Positions 18,766-26,570 of a stretch of 64,000 bases of DNA are shown one piece after another. The translations under genes were made by a program, and so were the position numbers. Source of the DNA: Gammaproteobacteria bacterium. GTDB taxonomy: Bacteria > Pseudomonadota > Gammaproteobacteria > Steroidobacterales > Steroidobacteraceae. How positions within the stretch are numbered: the first letter of the stretch is position 1; every line of letters starts with the position of its first letter. The stretch lies in NCBI GenBank assembly GCA_013289615.1, contig JABCZO010000004.1:95274-159273 (forward strand), read 5' to 3'. The notes beneath the pieces were generated by a model, which saw only the letters and a list, made by a program, of their open reading frames with translations, had not been told where the DNA came from and ran no database searches.

Positions 18766-20094
18766 ATGATGGAGCGCGGATCGCCCGATGCCGCTGCGTT
18801 GAACGGCGATGCGGCGCTGCAGCAAACGGATGTGCTGGTGATCGGCGGTGGCCCGGCCGGATCCACGGTCGCGACCCTGCTGGCACGGCGCGGCCACCAG
18901 GTCACGCTGGTCGAGAAAGACCAGCACCCGCGCTTCCATATCGGCGAATCGCTGCTGCCCGCCAACCTGCCGCTGTTCGAACAGCTCGGCGTCGCCGAGC
19001 AGGTGCGCGCGATCGGCATGCAGAAATGGGGCGCCGAATTCATCTCGCCCTGGGATGGGCGAGAGCAGGATTTTCGCTTCGCGGAGGCCTGGGACAAATC
19101 GATGCCGTACGCCTACCAGGTGCGGCGTTCACAGTTCGATGAGATCCTGATCCGAAATGCCGCGCTGGCGGGTGCCGAGGTCATCGAACACTGCCGCGTG
19201 CGCAGCGTCGAATTTGGCAAGCGCGGCGTGCGCATCGAGGCCGAGCACCAGGATGGGCGCAAGCAGTGCTGGCAGGCACGCTACCTCGTCGATGCATCGG
19301 GCCGCGATACCTTCCTGGCCAATCGCCTGGGCGCCAAGCGGCGCAATCCCAGGCACAGCAGCGCGGCGCTGTTTGCCCATTTCAGCGGCGCGCGACGCCA
19401 CCCGGACGAGCGTGCCGGCCACATCTCGATCTACTGGTTCGATCACGGCTGGTTCTGGTTCATCCCGCTGCACGATGGCGCGACCAGCGTCGGCGCGGTG
19501 GTCTGGCCTTATTACCTCAAGTCGCGCAGCACCCCGGTGGACGAGTTCTTCCTTGCCACCATTGGGTTGTGCGCGCCGCTGGCGCAACGCCTGGCCACTG
19601 CCACGCTGATCACCGAGGTCGAGGCCACCGGCAACTATTCCTACAGCTCGACGCGCAGCCATGGCGAGGGCTATCTGCTGCTGGGCGATGCCTATGCCTT
19701 CATCGACCCGGTGTTCTCCTCCGGCGTGATGCTGGCGATGAACAGCGCCTTCGTCGGCGCCGATGCAGTCGATGCCTGCCTGCGTGCACCGGCGCGCGCC
19801 GGCGCGGCGCTGCGCGCATTCGACCGCTCGGTGCGCCGCGGTCCGCGCGAGTACTCGTGGTTCATCTATCGGGTCACCACGCCGACGATGCGCGAGATGC
19901 TGCTGGCGCCGCGCAATCTGCTGCGCATGAAGGAGGCGCTGATGTCGGTGCTGGCGGGCGATATCTTCGGGCGCACGCCGATCTGGAAGTCGGTGCGCGC
20001 CTTCAAGCTCACCTACCGCATTTTCTCGTTGCTGCACCCGCTGCGCACGCTCCTGGCCGCGCGCCGTCGCAGCCTGAACATCCGCCCGGCCTGA
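18766..20094 (+). CDS. Flavin-dependent halogenase-like FAD oxidoreductase
   Basis: A 442-residue FAD-binding monooxygenase-fold protein. It has the dinucleotide loop VIGGGPAGSTVATLLARRG (residues 25-43) and IGESLLP. Two halogenase hallmarks are seen: W-x-W-x-I-P at residues 229-234 (WFWFIP) and a lysine, K87, in QKWGAEF, where phenolic flavin halogenases carry their catalytic lysine. Xanthomonadins are brominated and their clusters hold a related gene, so aryl halogenation is the likely role. Activity as a plain hydroxylase cannot be excluded. Confidence 0.82.
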   Translation: MMERGSPDAAALNGDAALQQTDVLVIGGGPAGSTVATLLARRGHQVTLVEKDQHPRFHIGESLLPANLPLFEQLGVAEQVRAIGMQKWGAEFISPWDGREQDFRFAEAWDKSMPYAYQVRRSQFDEILIRNAALAGAEVIEHCRVRSVEFGKRGVRIEAEHQDGRKQCWQARYLVDASGRDTFLANRLGAKRRNPRHSSAALFAHFSGARRHPDERAGHISIYWFDHGWFWFIPLHDGATSVGAVVWPYYLKSRSTPVDEFFLATIGLCAPLAQRLATATLITEVEATGNYSYSSTRSHGEGYLLLGDAYAFIDPVFSSGVMLAMNSAFVGADAVDACLRAPARAGAALRAFDRSVRRGPREYSWFIYRVTTPTMREMLLAPRNLLRMKEALMSVLAGDIFGRTPIWKSVRAFKLTYRIFSLLHPLRTLLAARRRSLNIRPA

Positions 20095-20117
20095 AGCGGC
20101 GGCGCACTTAGGCATTG

Positions 20118-21155
20118 ATGGCTTCGGCAGCGGCCCTACAAGTCGATTACGCGCCCGCCAATGCTGTGCGTGCGCATCCGGCGGCATGGTGGCAGGACGT
20201 GCTGGCGGTGGTGAGCTTCGAGGGTGGCGTGAACGCGCCGGCGGCGGCGCAGATCCCGGTGACCGAAGTCAACGTGCCGGTGCTCGCCGCGGCCGGCGGC
20301 ACCGCCGAGATCTGGCGTCTTGCCGGTCCGATGCACTCCGGCCAGCGCGGCCGGGTGCGCTATCGTCACAACGGCAGCCTGTTGTTCGCCAGCCTTACGA
20401 TTTCCGAAGCCGAGTTCGCTCACGGCGCAGCCGCTGGTGCGGCCAGCGCGCTGCGGCGCGCGACCGAGGCCGGCTACCGCGAGATCTTCGGCGCGCTCGA
20501 GACACTGGCGTTTCCCTATCCGTTGCGGATCTGGAATTTCCTATCCGAGATCAATGCCGTCAGCGGCGATGGCGAGCGCTACTGGCACTTCAATGGCGCA
20601 CGCCAGGACGCACTCATCGGCCTGAATCGCAGCATCGCCGGCAACGTGCCGGCCGCGAGCGCCGTCGGCGTGGCGCCGACCAATCCGCTGACGGTCTACT
20701 GCATCGCCAGCGCCCGCGCGCCGATCGCACTCGAGAATCCGCGCCAGTGCAGCGCCTGGGACTACCCGCTGCAGTACGGTCCGCGCAGCCCGACGTTCGC
20801 GCGCGCCTGCATCGCCGACGATGCGGCGCGCACCCTGTTCATCTCCGGCACCGCCAGCATCGTCGGCCATGAGAGTGCGCACGCCGGGGATCAGTGCGAG
20901 CAGACGCGCGAGATCGTGCGCAACATTCGTGCCCTGATCGGTACCGCCAATGATCGGGTCGGCGCCGAGCGCTATACGCTCGATCGGTTGCGCTACAAGG
21001 TCTACGTGCGCCAGGCCGAGCACCAGCCGAGCATCGACCGGGAGCTGCGCCGTGAGATCGGCGCCGCGGTGCGCGTGCTGTACCTGCGGGCGGATATCTG
21101 CCGGCCTGACCTGCTGGTCGAGATCGAAGCGGTCGGCACGCCGGAGCCGTTCTGA
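20118..21155 (+). CDS. xanB2: XanB2-like chorismatase (hydroxybenzoate synthase)
   Basis: A 345-residue FkbO/Hyg5/XanB2-family chorismatase. In Xanthomonas, XanB2 cleaves chorismate to 3- and 4-hydroxybenzoate, the aryl precursors of xanthomonadin and coenzyme Q. Family segments visible are FPYPLRIWNFLSEIN, NPLTVYCIASARAP, NPRQCSAWDYPLQYGPRSP and FISGTASIVGHESAH. ATG at 20118 was chosen over the TTG one codon before. Its presence points to a chorismate-derived starter unit for the pigment. Confidence 0.9.
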   Translation: MASAAALQVDYAPANAVRAHPAAWWQDVLAVVSFEGGVNAPAAAQIPVTEVNVPVLAAAGGTAEIWRLAGPMHSGQRGRVRYRHNGSLLFASLTISEAEFAHGAAAGAASALRRATEAGYREIFGALETLAFPYPLRIWNFLSEINAVSGDGERYWHFNGARQDALIGLNRSIAGNVPAASAVGVAPTNPLTVYCIASARAPIALENPRQCSAWDYPLQYGPRSPTFARACIADDAARTLFISGTASIVGHESAHAGDQCEQTREIVRNIRALIGTANDRVGAERYTLDRLRYKVYVRQAEHQPSIDRELRREIGAAVRVLYLRADICRPDLLVEIEAVGTPEPF

Positions 21156-21190
21156 ATACGGCGCCTGGCGGCCCCTGGCGCCAGCGCGGC

Positions 21191-22012
21191 GTGGCGCTGG
21201 CGGTGCTGGTGCTGGGTGCGACGCGCGCCGGCGCTGCGCACGCCAGCGAGCTGCCATTGTGGGAATTCGGCCTGGGGGTCGGGGTGGTGGTGTTCAACGA
21301 CTACCGCGGTGCGTCGGCCATGCATGCCTATCCGCTGCCGGTACCTTACTTCACCTATCGCGGCCCCATCCTTCGCGCCGATCGCGACGGCCTGCACGGC
21401 CGCTTCCTGAACCAGCGTTATGTGGAATTCGACCTCAGTGCCAATGCCACCGCGCCGGTGTTCAGCCGCAACAGCGCGCCGCGCAACGGCATGCCCAATC
21501 TGGATTCCACGGTCGAGCTCGGCCCATCGTTAATCGGGCACCTGTGGCGCGCCGAGGATGGGCGGCTGCGGCTGGATGTGCGCGCGCCGGTACGCAACGC
21601 CATCACCCTGGCTTCCCCACCGCGCTCGATCGGCTGGGTATTTGCGCCCAACCTCAGCCTCGACTACCGTCCGCAAGGGCCGGCGGCCGGCTGGAACCTG
21701 GGCGTGCTCGGCGGACCACTGTATGCGCAGCGCCGCTATCACGAGTATTTTTACGGCGTGGCACCGCAGTACGCGACCGCGGCGCGGCCGGCCTACCAGG
21801 CGCCGGGCGGCTATGCCGGCACACAGCTGCTGCTCGCGCTCAGCAGGCGCTACCCGAACTATTGGATAGGCGCCTATGTGCGCCATGATTGGCTGCAGGC
21901 AGCGGTGTTCAGTGACAGTCCGCTGGTGCAGCAACGCAGCTACTGGGCCGGTGGCGTGGCGATCGTGTGGATGATCAGCGCCTCTTCCAGGATGGTCGAC
22001 AGCGATGAATGA
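21191..22012 (+). CDS. MipA/OmpV family outer-membrane protein
   Basis: A 273-residue beta-barrel-like protein of the MipA/OmpV family, starting at GTG. The N-terminus is a short signal-peptide-like segment (ALAVLVLGATRAGAAHA). The basic residues expected before it (GPWRQRG) lie upstream of the GTG, so translation may begin at an unusual codon between 21152 and 21191. The body has ELPLWEFGLGVGVVVFNDYRG and YFTYRGPILRADRDGLHGR, typical for OmpV. It lies inside the pigment cluster, perhaps helping place the product in the outer membrane. Confidence 0.82.
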   Translation: MALAVLVLGATRAGAAHASELPLWEFGLGVGVVVFNDYRGASAMHAYPLPVPYFTYRGPILRADRDGLHGRFLNQRYVEFDLSANATAPVFSRNSAPRNGMPNLDSTVELGPSLIGHLWRAEDGRLRLDVRAPVRNAITLASPPRSIGWVFAPNLSLDYRPQGPAAGWNLGVLGGPLYAQRRYHEYFYGVAPQYATAARPAYQAPGGYAGTQLLLALSRRYPNYWIGAYVRHDWLQAAVFSDSPLVQQRSYWAGGVAIVWMISASSRMVDSDE

Positions 22013-22057
22013 ACTGCGCACGATCGGCGTCGCCTCGATCGAAACTGCCTCGCACCC

Positions 22058-22816
22058 ATGATGATGCCCTCGGCCACGCACGTGGTACTGATCCCGAGCT
22101 ACAACCCGGGACCCAAGGTATTCGAGACCGTAACGACGGCGCGCTCGCAATGGGCACCGGTGTGGGTCGTGGTCGACGGCAGCACTGACGGCAGCGCCGA
22201 GGCGCTGGCAACGATGGCGCAACGCGACCCAGGCCTGCGCGTACTGACACTGGCACGCAATCGCGGCAAGGGCGCGGCGGTAGCACACGGTGCGCGCGCC
22301 GCCAAGGCGGAAGGCTTCACGCACATCCTGACGATGGATTCCGACGGCCAGCATCCGGCCGATCATATCGGCGGATTCATGGCGGCATCGCTGGCCGAGC
22401 CGGCCGCATTGATCCTGGGCGATCCGCAATTCGATGCCAGCGCGCCGGCGCTGCGGGTGCAAGGGCGCAAGCTGTCGAACTTCTGGGCCAACGTCGAGAC
22501 GCTGTGGGCCGGGATCCACGATTCCCTGTTCGGATTTCGCGTTTATCCGATCGAGCCGTTGTTGCGGGTGATGCGCTACCAGCCCTGGATGCGACGCTTC
22601 GACTTCGATGCCGAGGCCGCGGTACGGCTGTGCTGGCGCGGGCTCACGCCGCGTAACATGCCGGCGCCGGTCAGGTATTTCCGGCCGGAGGAAGGCGGCG
22701 TGTCGCACTTCAATTACTGGCGCGACAACGTGCTACTGACATGGATGCATATGCGCCTTTTTGCAGGGTTTTGGCTGCGCCTGCCGCTGCTGGCGTGGCG
22801 CCGGCTGCGCGGCTGA
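22058..22816 (+). CDS. Family 2 glycosyltransferase
   Basis: A 252-residue GT-A glycosyltransferase. The N-terminus VVLIPSYNPGPKVFETV binds the nucleotide sugar; MDSDGQHPADHI contains the DxD-like metal site. No clear membrane segment apart from a hydrophobic C-terminal tail. Aryl-polyene and xanthomonadin clusters encode related enzymes that link the polyene to a glycosyl or glycerol-phosphate head group. Confidence 0.87.
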   Translation: MMMPSATHVVLIPSYNPGPKVFETVTTARSQWAPVWVVVDGSTDGSAEALATMAQRDPGLRVLTLARNRGKGAAVAHGARAAKAEGFTHILTMDSDGQHPADHIGGFMAASLAEPAALILGDPQFDASAPALRVQGRKLSNFWANVETLWAGIHDSLFGFRVYPIEPLLRVMRYQPWMRRFDFDAEAAVRLCWRGLTPRNMPAPVRYFRPEEGGVSHFNYWRDNVLLTWMHMRLFAGFWLRLPLLAWRRLRG

Positions 22817-22844
22817 AACCCGCTCACGCTGATGGCAATCCCGA

Positions 22845-22850
22845 TATAAT
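22845..22850 (+). promoter_or_regulatory. Candidate -10 element upstream of the ACP gene
   Basis: A consensus TATAAT lies 79 bases before the ACP start in the 112-base gap, one of the larger intergenic gaps in the cluster. No good -35 at 16-18 bases upstream. An internal promoter for the second half of the cluster is possible. Confidence 0.35.
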
Positions 22851-22928
22851 GTGCGCCGATCTGGCTGGATGAGCAGTGCGCCGGCCTGGGCATTACAGGC
22901 CTTAAGGGCGGGAGATAACTACCCCATC

Positions 22929-23231
22929 ATGTCGGAACAAGCGTTGCCCATCCCGTCGGCGCCGGCTCTCGACACGCTCGCACTGGAGCGTGAGATCGCG
23001 CAATTGATCGTCAGGGGATTGAACCTACCGATGCAGGCGGACCAGATCGACCCCGACGCCCCGCTCTATGGCGAGGGACTCGGACTCGACTCGATCGACA
23101 TCCTCGAGATCGCGCTGATCGTCTCCAAGCAGTACGGCATCCAGCTGCGGGCCGACAACCAGGAGAACACGCGCATCTTTCGTTCACTGCGGCAATTCGC
23201 CCAGTACGTGGCCGAGCAGAGAGTCAAGTGA
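22929..23231 (+). CDS. Acyl carrier protein of the pigment pathway
   Basis: A 100-residue free-standing ACP. Ser55 in GLGLDSIDILEI is the phosphopantetheine site. The start MSEQALPIPS was chosen because the 26 residues upstream in the open frame are not ACP-like. It resembles the XanC-type ACPs of xanthomonadin clusters. It would carry the growing polyene for the ketosynthase pair, ketoreductase and dehydratases encoded downstream. Confidence 0.9.
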   Translation: MSEQALPIPSAPALDTLALEREIAQLIVRGLNLPMQADQIDPDAPLYGEGLGLDSIDILEIALIVSKQYGIQLRADNQENTRIFRSLRQFAQYVAEQRVK

Positions 23232-23288
23232 TACGCGCCTGCCGGCGGGCCTGCGGGACCGCGCCGCGCTGTTGAGGCGTCACAGCGT

Positions 23289-24665
23289 ATGTTGGCACTG
23301 CCTCTCATAACGCACGATCGACCCGCGGCCATCATCGCCTGGCGCGCCGGCCGGCCGATCAGTGCCGCGCAGTTCCTCGCCGATGTGCGCGCACTGGCGG
23401 CGCGCTTACCGGCCAGCACGCACCTGCTGAATTTCTGCAGCGACCGCTATCGCTTTGCGGTCGGACTTGCCGCCAGCCTTACCACCGGCAAGTGCAGCAT
23501 CCTGCCCTCGACCCATACGCCGGAGGTGGTGCGGCACCTGCGCTCGTTTGCGCCGGACGTGTTCTGCCTGAGCGATGATCCGCAGTGTCCGCTGGCACTG
23601 CCGCAGCTGCTGTATGTGGAATCGGCGACGCCCGAGCGTGCCGCTACACCTGAGCGCGGGGAATTCTCGGTACCGCAGATCGACGCCGGGCAGCTGGCCG
23701 CGTATGTGTTCACGTCGGGTTCCTCCGGCATGCCGGTGCCGCACGCCAAGACCTGGGGCCGGCTGGTGCAGTGCGTGCGCGCCGAGGTCACGCGCCTGCC
23801 GGTGGCTGATCTGGCCGGCTGCTCGATCCTCGGCACCGTGCCGGCGCAACACATGTACGGTTTTGAATCCACCGTGCTGTTGCCGCTGCAGAGCGGCGGC
23901 GCGCTGTGCGCCGAGCGGCCGTTCTTTCCGGCCGATATCGCCGCCGCGCTCGCCGCCGTGCCCCGACCGCGGGTGCTGGTGTCGACGCCGGTGCACCTGC
24001 GCGCGCTGCTGACGGCCGAGCAGGAGCTGCCGGGGCTGGCACTGATCATGTCAGCCACCGCGATGTTGCCGGTCAATCTTGCGCGTGCGGTCGAGACTCG
24101 TTACGGCGCGCCGCTGCTGGAGATCTACGGCTCGACCGAAACCGGCCAGATGGCCAGCCGCCGCACCGCACTCGAGGATCAGTGGCGGCTGTGGCCGGGC
24201 GTACGGCTCACGGTGAGCGATGCGCACTGCTCGGCGCACGGCGGCCATGTCGCGCGTCCGACCGCGCTGGCCGATGTGCTCGAGCCGACCGATGAGGAAC
24301 ACTTCCTGCTGCACGGGCGCACCGCCGACCTGGTCAACATCGCCGGCAAGCGCAGCTCACTCGCCTACCTCACCCATCAGTTGAATGCGATCCCGGGCGT
24401 TACCGACGCGGTGTTCTTCGTGCGCGACGACTCGCAAGCCTCGCTCGCCGGCGTCACGCGCCTCGGGGCTCTGGCGGTGGCCCCGCGGCTCGACGCCGCG
24501 AGCATCATCCAGGCCCTGCGCCAGCGCATCGACCCGGTGTTCCTGCCGCGGCCGCTGCTGCTGGTCGAGCATCTGCCGCGCAACGCCACCGGCAAGCTGC
24601 CACAGCACACGCTGCGCGCCCTGACCGCGCAGGCGGCGCTGCTGCAGCCGAATTTATTTGCATGA
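23289..24665 (+). CDS. AMP-forming acyl/aryl ligase
   Basis: A 458-residue member of the adenylate-forming superfamily. The loop VFTSGSSGMPVPHAKTWG is a variant P-loop, EIYGSTETGQMASR is the A5 motif, and ITH-type C-terminal residues NATGKLPQHTL hold the conserved lysine. It is short, as are the ligases of aryl-polyene clusters. A likely role is to activate the hydroxybenzoate starter for loading on the ACP encoded just upstream. It overlaps the next gene by ATGA. Confidence 0.87.
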   Translation: MLALPLITHDRPAAIIAWRAGRPISAAQFLADVRALAARLPASTHLLNFCSDRYRFAVGLAASLTTGKCSILPSTHTPEVVRHLRSFAPDVFCLSDDPQCPLALPQLLYVESATPERAATPERGEFSVPQIDAGQLAAYVFTSGSSGMPVPHAKTWGRLVQCVRAEVTRLPVADLAGCSILGTVPAQHMYGFESTVLLPLQSGGALCAERPFFPADIAAALAAVPRPRVLVSTPVHLRALLTAEQELPGLALIMSATAMLPVNLARAVETRYGAPLLEIYGSTETGQMASRRTALEDQWRLWPGVRLTVSDAHCSAHGGHVARPTALADVLEPTDEEHFLLHGRTADLVNIAGKRSSLAYLTHQLNAIPGVTDAVFFVRDDSQASLAGVTRLGALAVAPRLDAASIIQALRQRIDPVFLPRPLLLVEHLPRNATGKLPQHTLRALTAQAALLQPNLFA

Positions 24666-25006
24666 GCCGGCAAAGCCTGCGGCTGTGCATAGCGCCCGAT
24701 CACCCGGCGCTGGCCGGTCATTTCCCGGGCTTTCCGGTGGTGCCGGGCGTGGTGCTGCTGGATGAGACACTGCATGCGATCGACGCGGAGCTGCCGGCCG
24801 ATGGCGCGGCGCCGGCCTCGCTGTGGCATATCGGCACGGTCAAGTTTCATCGCGCGGTGCGAGCCGGTGAGGCGCTGCAGCTCGAGTACGATCTGCAGCC
24901 CGACGGGCGGGCGCGCTTCGAGCTGCGCGCCGCCGATGCGCTGGTAGCCAGCGGCACCCTCGAGCGCCGCCCGCTAGCCCCGCTGCTGGCGGTGTCGGCG
25001 CCGTGA
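24662..25006 (+). CDS. Hotdog-fold dehydratase-like protein
   Basis: A 114-residue single hotdog domain with HPALAGHFPGFPVVPGVVLLDE, the FabZ/FabA-like catalytic-histidine and PGV segment. It would dehydrate 3-hydroxyacyl-ACP or act as a thioesterase-like partner. It overlaps both neighbours. A second dehydratase-like gene occurs at 33229. Confidence 0.83.
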   Translation: MSRQSLRLCIAPDHPALAGHFPGFPVVPGVVLLDETLHAIDAELPADGAAPASLWHIGTVKFHRAVRAGEALQLEYDLQPDGRARFELRAADALVASGTLERRPLAPLLAVSAP

Positions 25007-25986
25007 GCCATCCGTCGCCGCCCCTGACCGCGCACGATCACGACGCGGTGGCGGAATGGCGCCGCCGCCCCGAGCGTGGCAGTGCGCTGGCACTGCGTAG
25101 CATGGCCTTCCTGTCGCTGCGGCTTGGGCGGCCAGTCGGACGGCTGATTCTGCATCTGGTCGCGGGCTATTACTTCCTGTTCGCGCCCAAGGCGCGCCGC
25201 TGCATGCGTGAGTACCTGCGCCGGGCGCTCGGGCGCGAGCCGCGAGCGCGCGATCGCTTTCGCCAGATCATGACGTTCTCCACCATGATCCATGATCGCA
25301 TCTACCTGATGGCCGAACGCTATCACCTGTTCGAGGTGTCGCTGTCGGGCGAGCCGCTGATGGAGCAAGTCGTCGCCGCCGGCGGCGGTGCGATCCTGAT
25401 GGGTGCGCACATGGGCAGCTTCGAAGTGCTGCGCTGGATCGGCGAGCGACGCGCCGGCTTCAGCGTGGTGATCACCATGTATGAGGACAACGCGCGCAAG
25501 GTCAACGCGATGCTGGCCGCGCTCGCACCGCGCCATCCGCCCGAGATCATCGCCGTGGGCCGCATCGATGCGATGCTGAAGATTCGCGCCCGCCTCGAGC
25601 AGAACGCGCTGGTGGGCATGCTCGCCGATCGCACCTTCGGGGATGAAGGCGTGCTGCCGGTGACCTTCCTCGGAGCCACCGCCTATCTGCCGACCGGCCC
25701 GATGCGCGCGGCGGCGATGCTCAAGCGTCGGGTGATCTTCATCCTCGGGCTGTATCGCGGCGGCAATCGCTATCACGTGGTGTTCGAACCGTTGGCGGAT
25801 TTCTCCTCCACGCCGCCGGGCCAGCGCCAGGCCGCGATCGAGGCGGCGGTCACGCGCTACGCGGCGTTGCTCGAGCAGTACTGTCGCAGCGATCCCTACA
25901 ACTGGTTCAACTTCTTCGACTTCTGGCGCAGCCCCGCGGATGCCTCGGCGCGACCCGCGCCGCAGCCACAGCCGCAGCGCGGATGA
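25003..25986 (+). CDS. LpxL/HtrB-like acyltransferase of the pigment cluster
   Basis: A 327-residue lipid A acyltransferase-family protein starting at GTG (GTGA overlap with the preceding gene). The active site HxxxxE is GAHMGSFEVLRWIG (about residue 130). One N-terminal hydrophobic segment. In xanthomonadin clusters a comparable acyltransferase (XanD-like) is thought to transfer the finished polyene to a lipid or glycosyl carrier. The C-terminal tail is Pro/Gln-rich. Confidence 0.87.
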   Translation: MSHPSPPLTAHDHDAVAEWRRRPERGSALALRSMAFLSLRLGRPVGRLILHLVAGYYFLFAPKARRCMREYLRRALGREPRARDRFRQIMTFSTMIHDRIYLMAERYHLFEVSLSGEPLMEQVVAAGGGAILMGAHMGSFEVLRWIGERRAGFSVVITMYEDNARKVNAMLAALAPRHPPEIIAVGRIDAMLKIRARLEQNALVGMLADRTFGDEGVLPVTFLGATAYLPTGPMRAAAMLKRRVIFILGLYRGGNRYHVVFEPLADFSSTPPGQRQAAIEAAVTRYAALLEQYCRSDPYNWFNFFDFWRSPADASARPAPQPQPQRG

Positions 25987-26570
25987 AAGCGCGACTGGCG
26001 CCCGCTGCTGCGCTGATCACGTTGTCGCTGGGCGCGATCGCGCCGCCAGTCCTGTGTGCCGACGCGGACCCGGAGCTCGACAGCCTGATGGCGCTGCTGG
26101 CCCAGCGCCGGCACGGCGAGGCCGACTTCAGCGAGAAGAAATACCTGTCGATGCTCAGGCAACCGCTCGAGTCCTCCGGGGTTCTGATCTACGACGCGCC
26201 CGCTCATCTCGAGCAGCGCACCGACAGGCCGCGACCGCAATCCGTGGTGCTCGATCAGGGCATCGTGACGATGCAGATTGGCCAGCGCCGGCGCGTGTTG
26301 CGGCTGGCGGACTATCCGGAGCTTGCGCCACTGATCGACAGCATCCGTGCCACCCTGGCGGGTGACCGTGCGGCGCTGGAGCGCGTGTTCGAGCTCGGCT
26401 TCAGCGGCACGCTTGCGCACTGGCAGCTGCGGCTGGAGCCTCGCGAGGCGCGACTTGCCGCCACGCTCAAGCGCATCGACATGCGCGGCGAGGGCGACGC
26501 GGTGCGTGAGGTGCAGGTGCAGCAGAGCGATGGCGATCGCTCGGTCATGAGTATCACGCCGCGCGAATGA
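25983..26570 (+). CDS. LolA-like outer-membrane lipoprotein-carrier family protein
   Basis: A 195-residue periplasmic protein with a signal peptide (residues 1-25, ending PPVLCADADPEL). The body matches LolA-related carriers (QRRHGEADFSEKKYLSMLRQPLESSGVL). Paired with the MMPL exporter immediately downstream (ATGA overlap), as in aryl-polyene clusters, where the two are thought to move the polyene to the outer membrane. Confidence 0.85.
   Translation: MKARLAPAAALITLSLGAIAPPVLCADADPELDSLMALLAQRRHGEADFSEKKYLSMLRQPLESSGVLIYDAPAHLEQRTDRPRPQSVVLDQGIVTMQIGQRRRVLRLADYPELAPLIDSIRATLAGDRAALERVFELGFSGTLAHWQLRLEPREARLAATLKRIDMRGEGDAVREVQVQQSDGDRSVMSITPRE

Noticed and set aside
22851..22928. Extended N-terminus of the acyl carrier protein
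   Set aside because: The 26 extra residues are not ACP-like, and the ATG at 22929 gives a normal ACP length.
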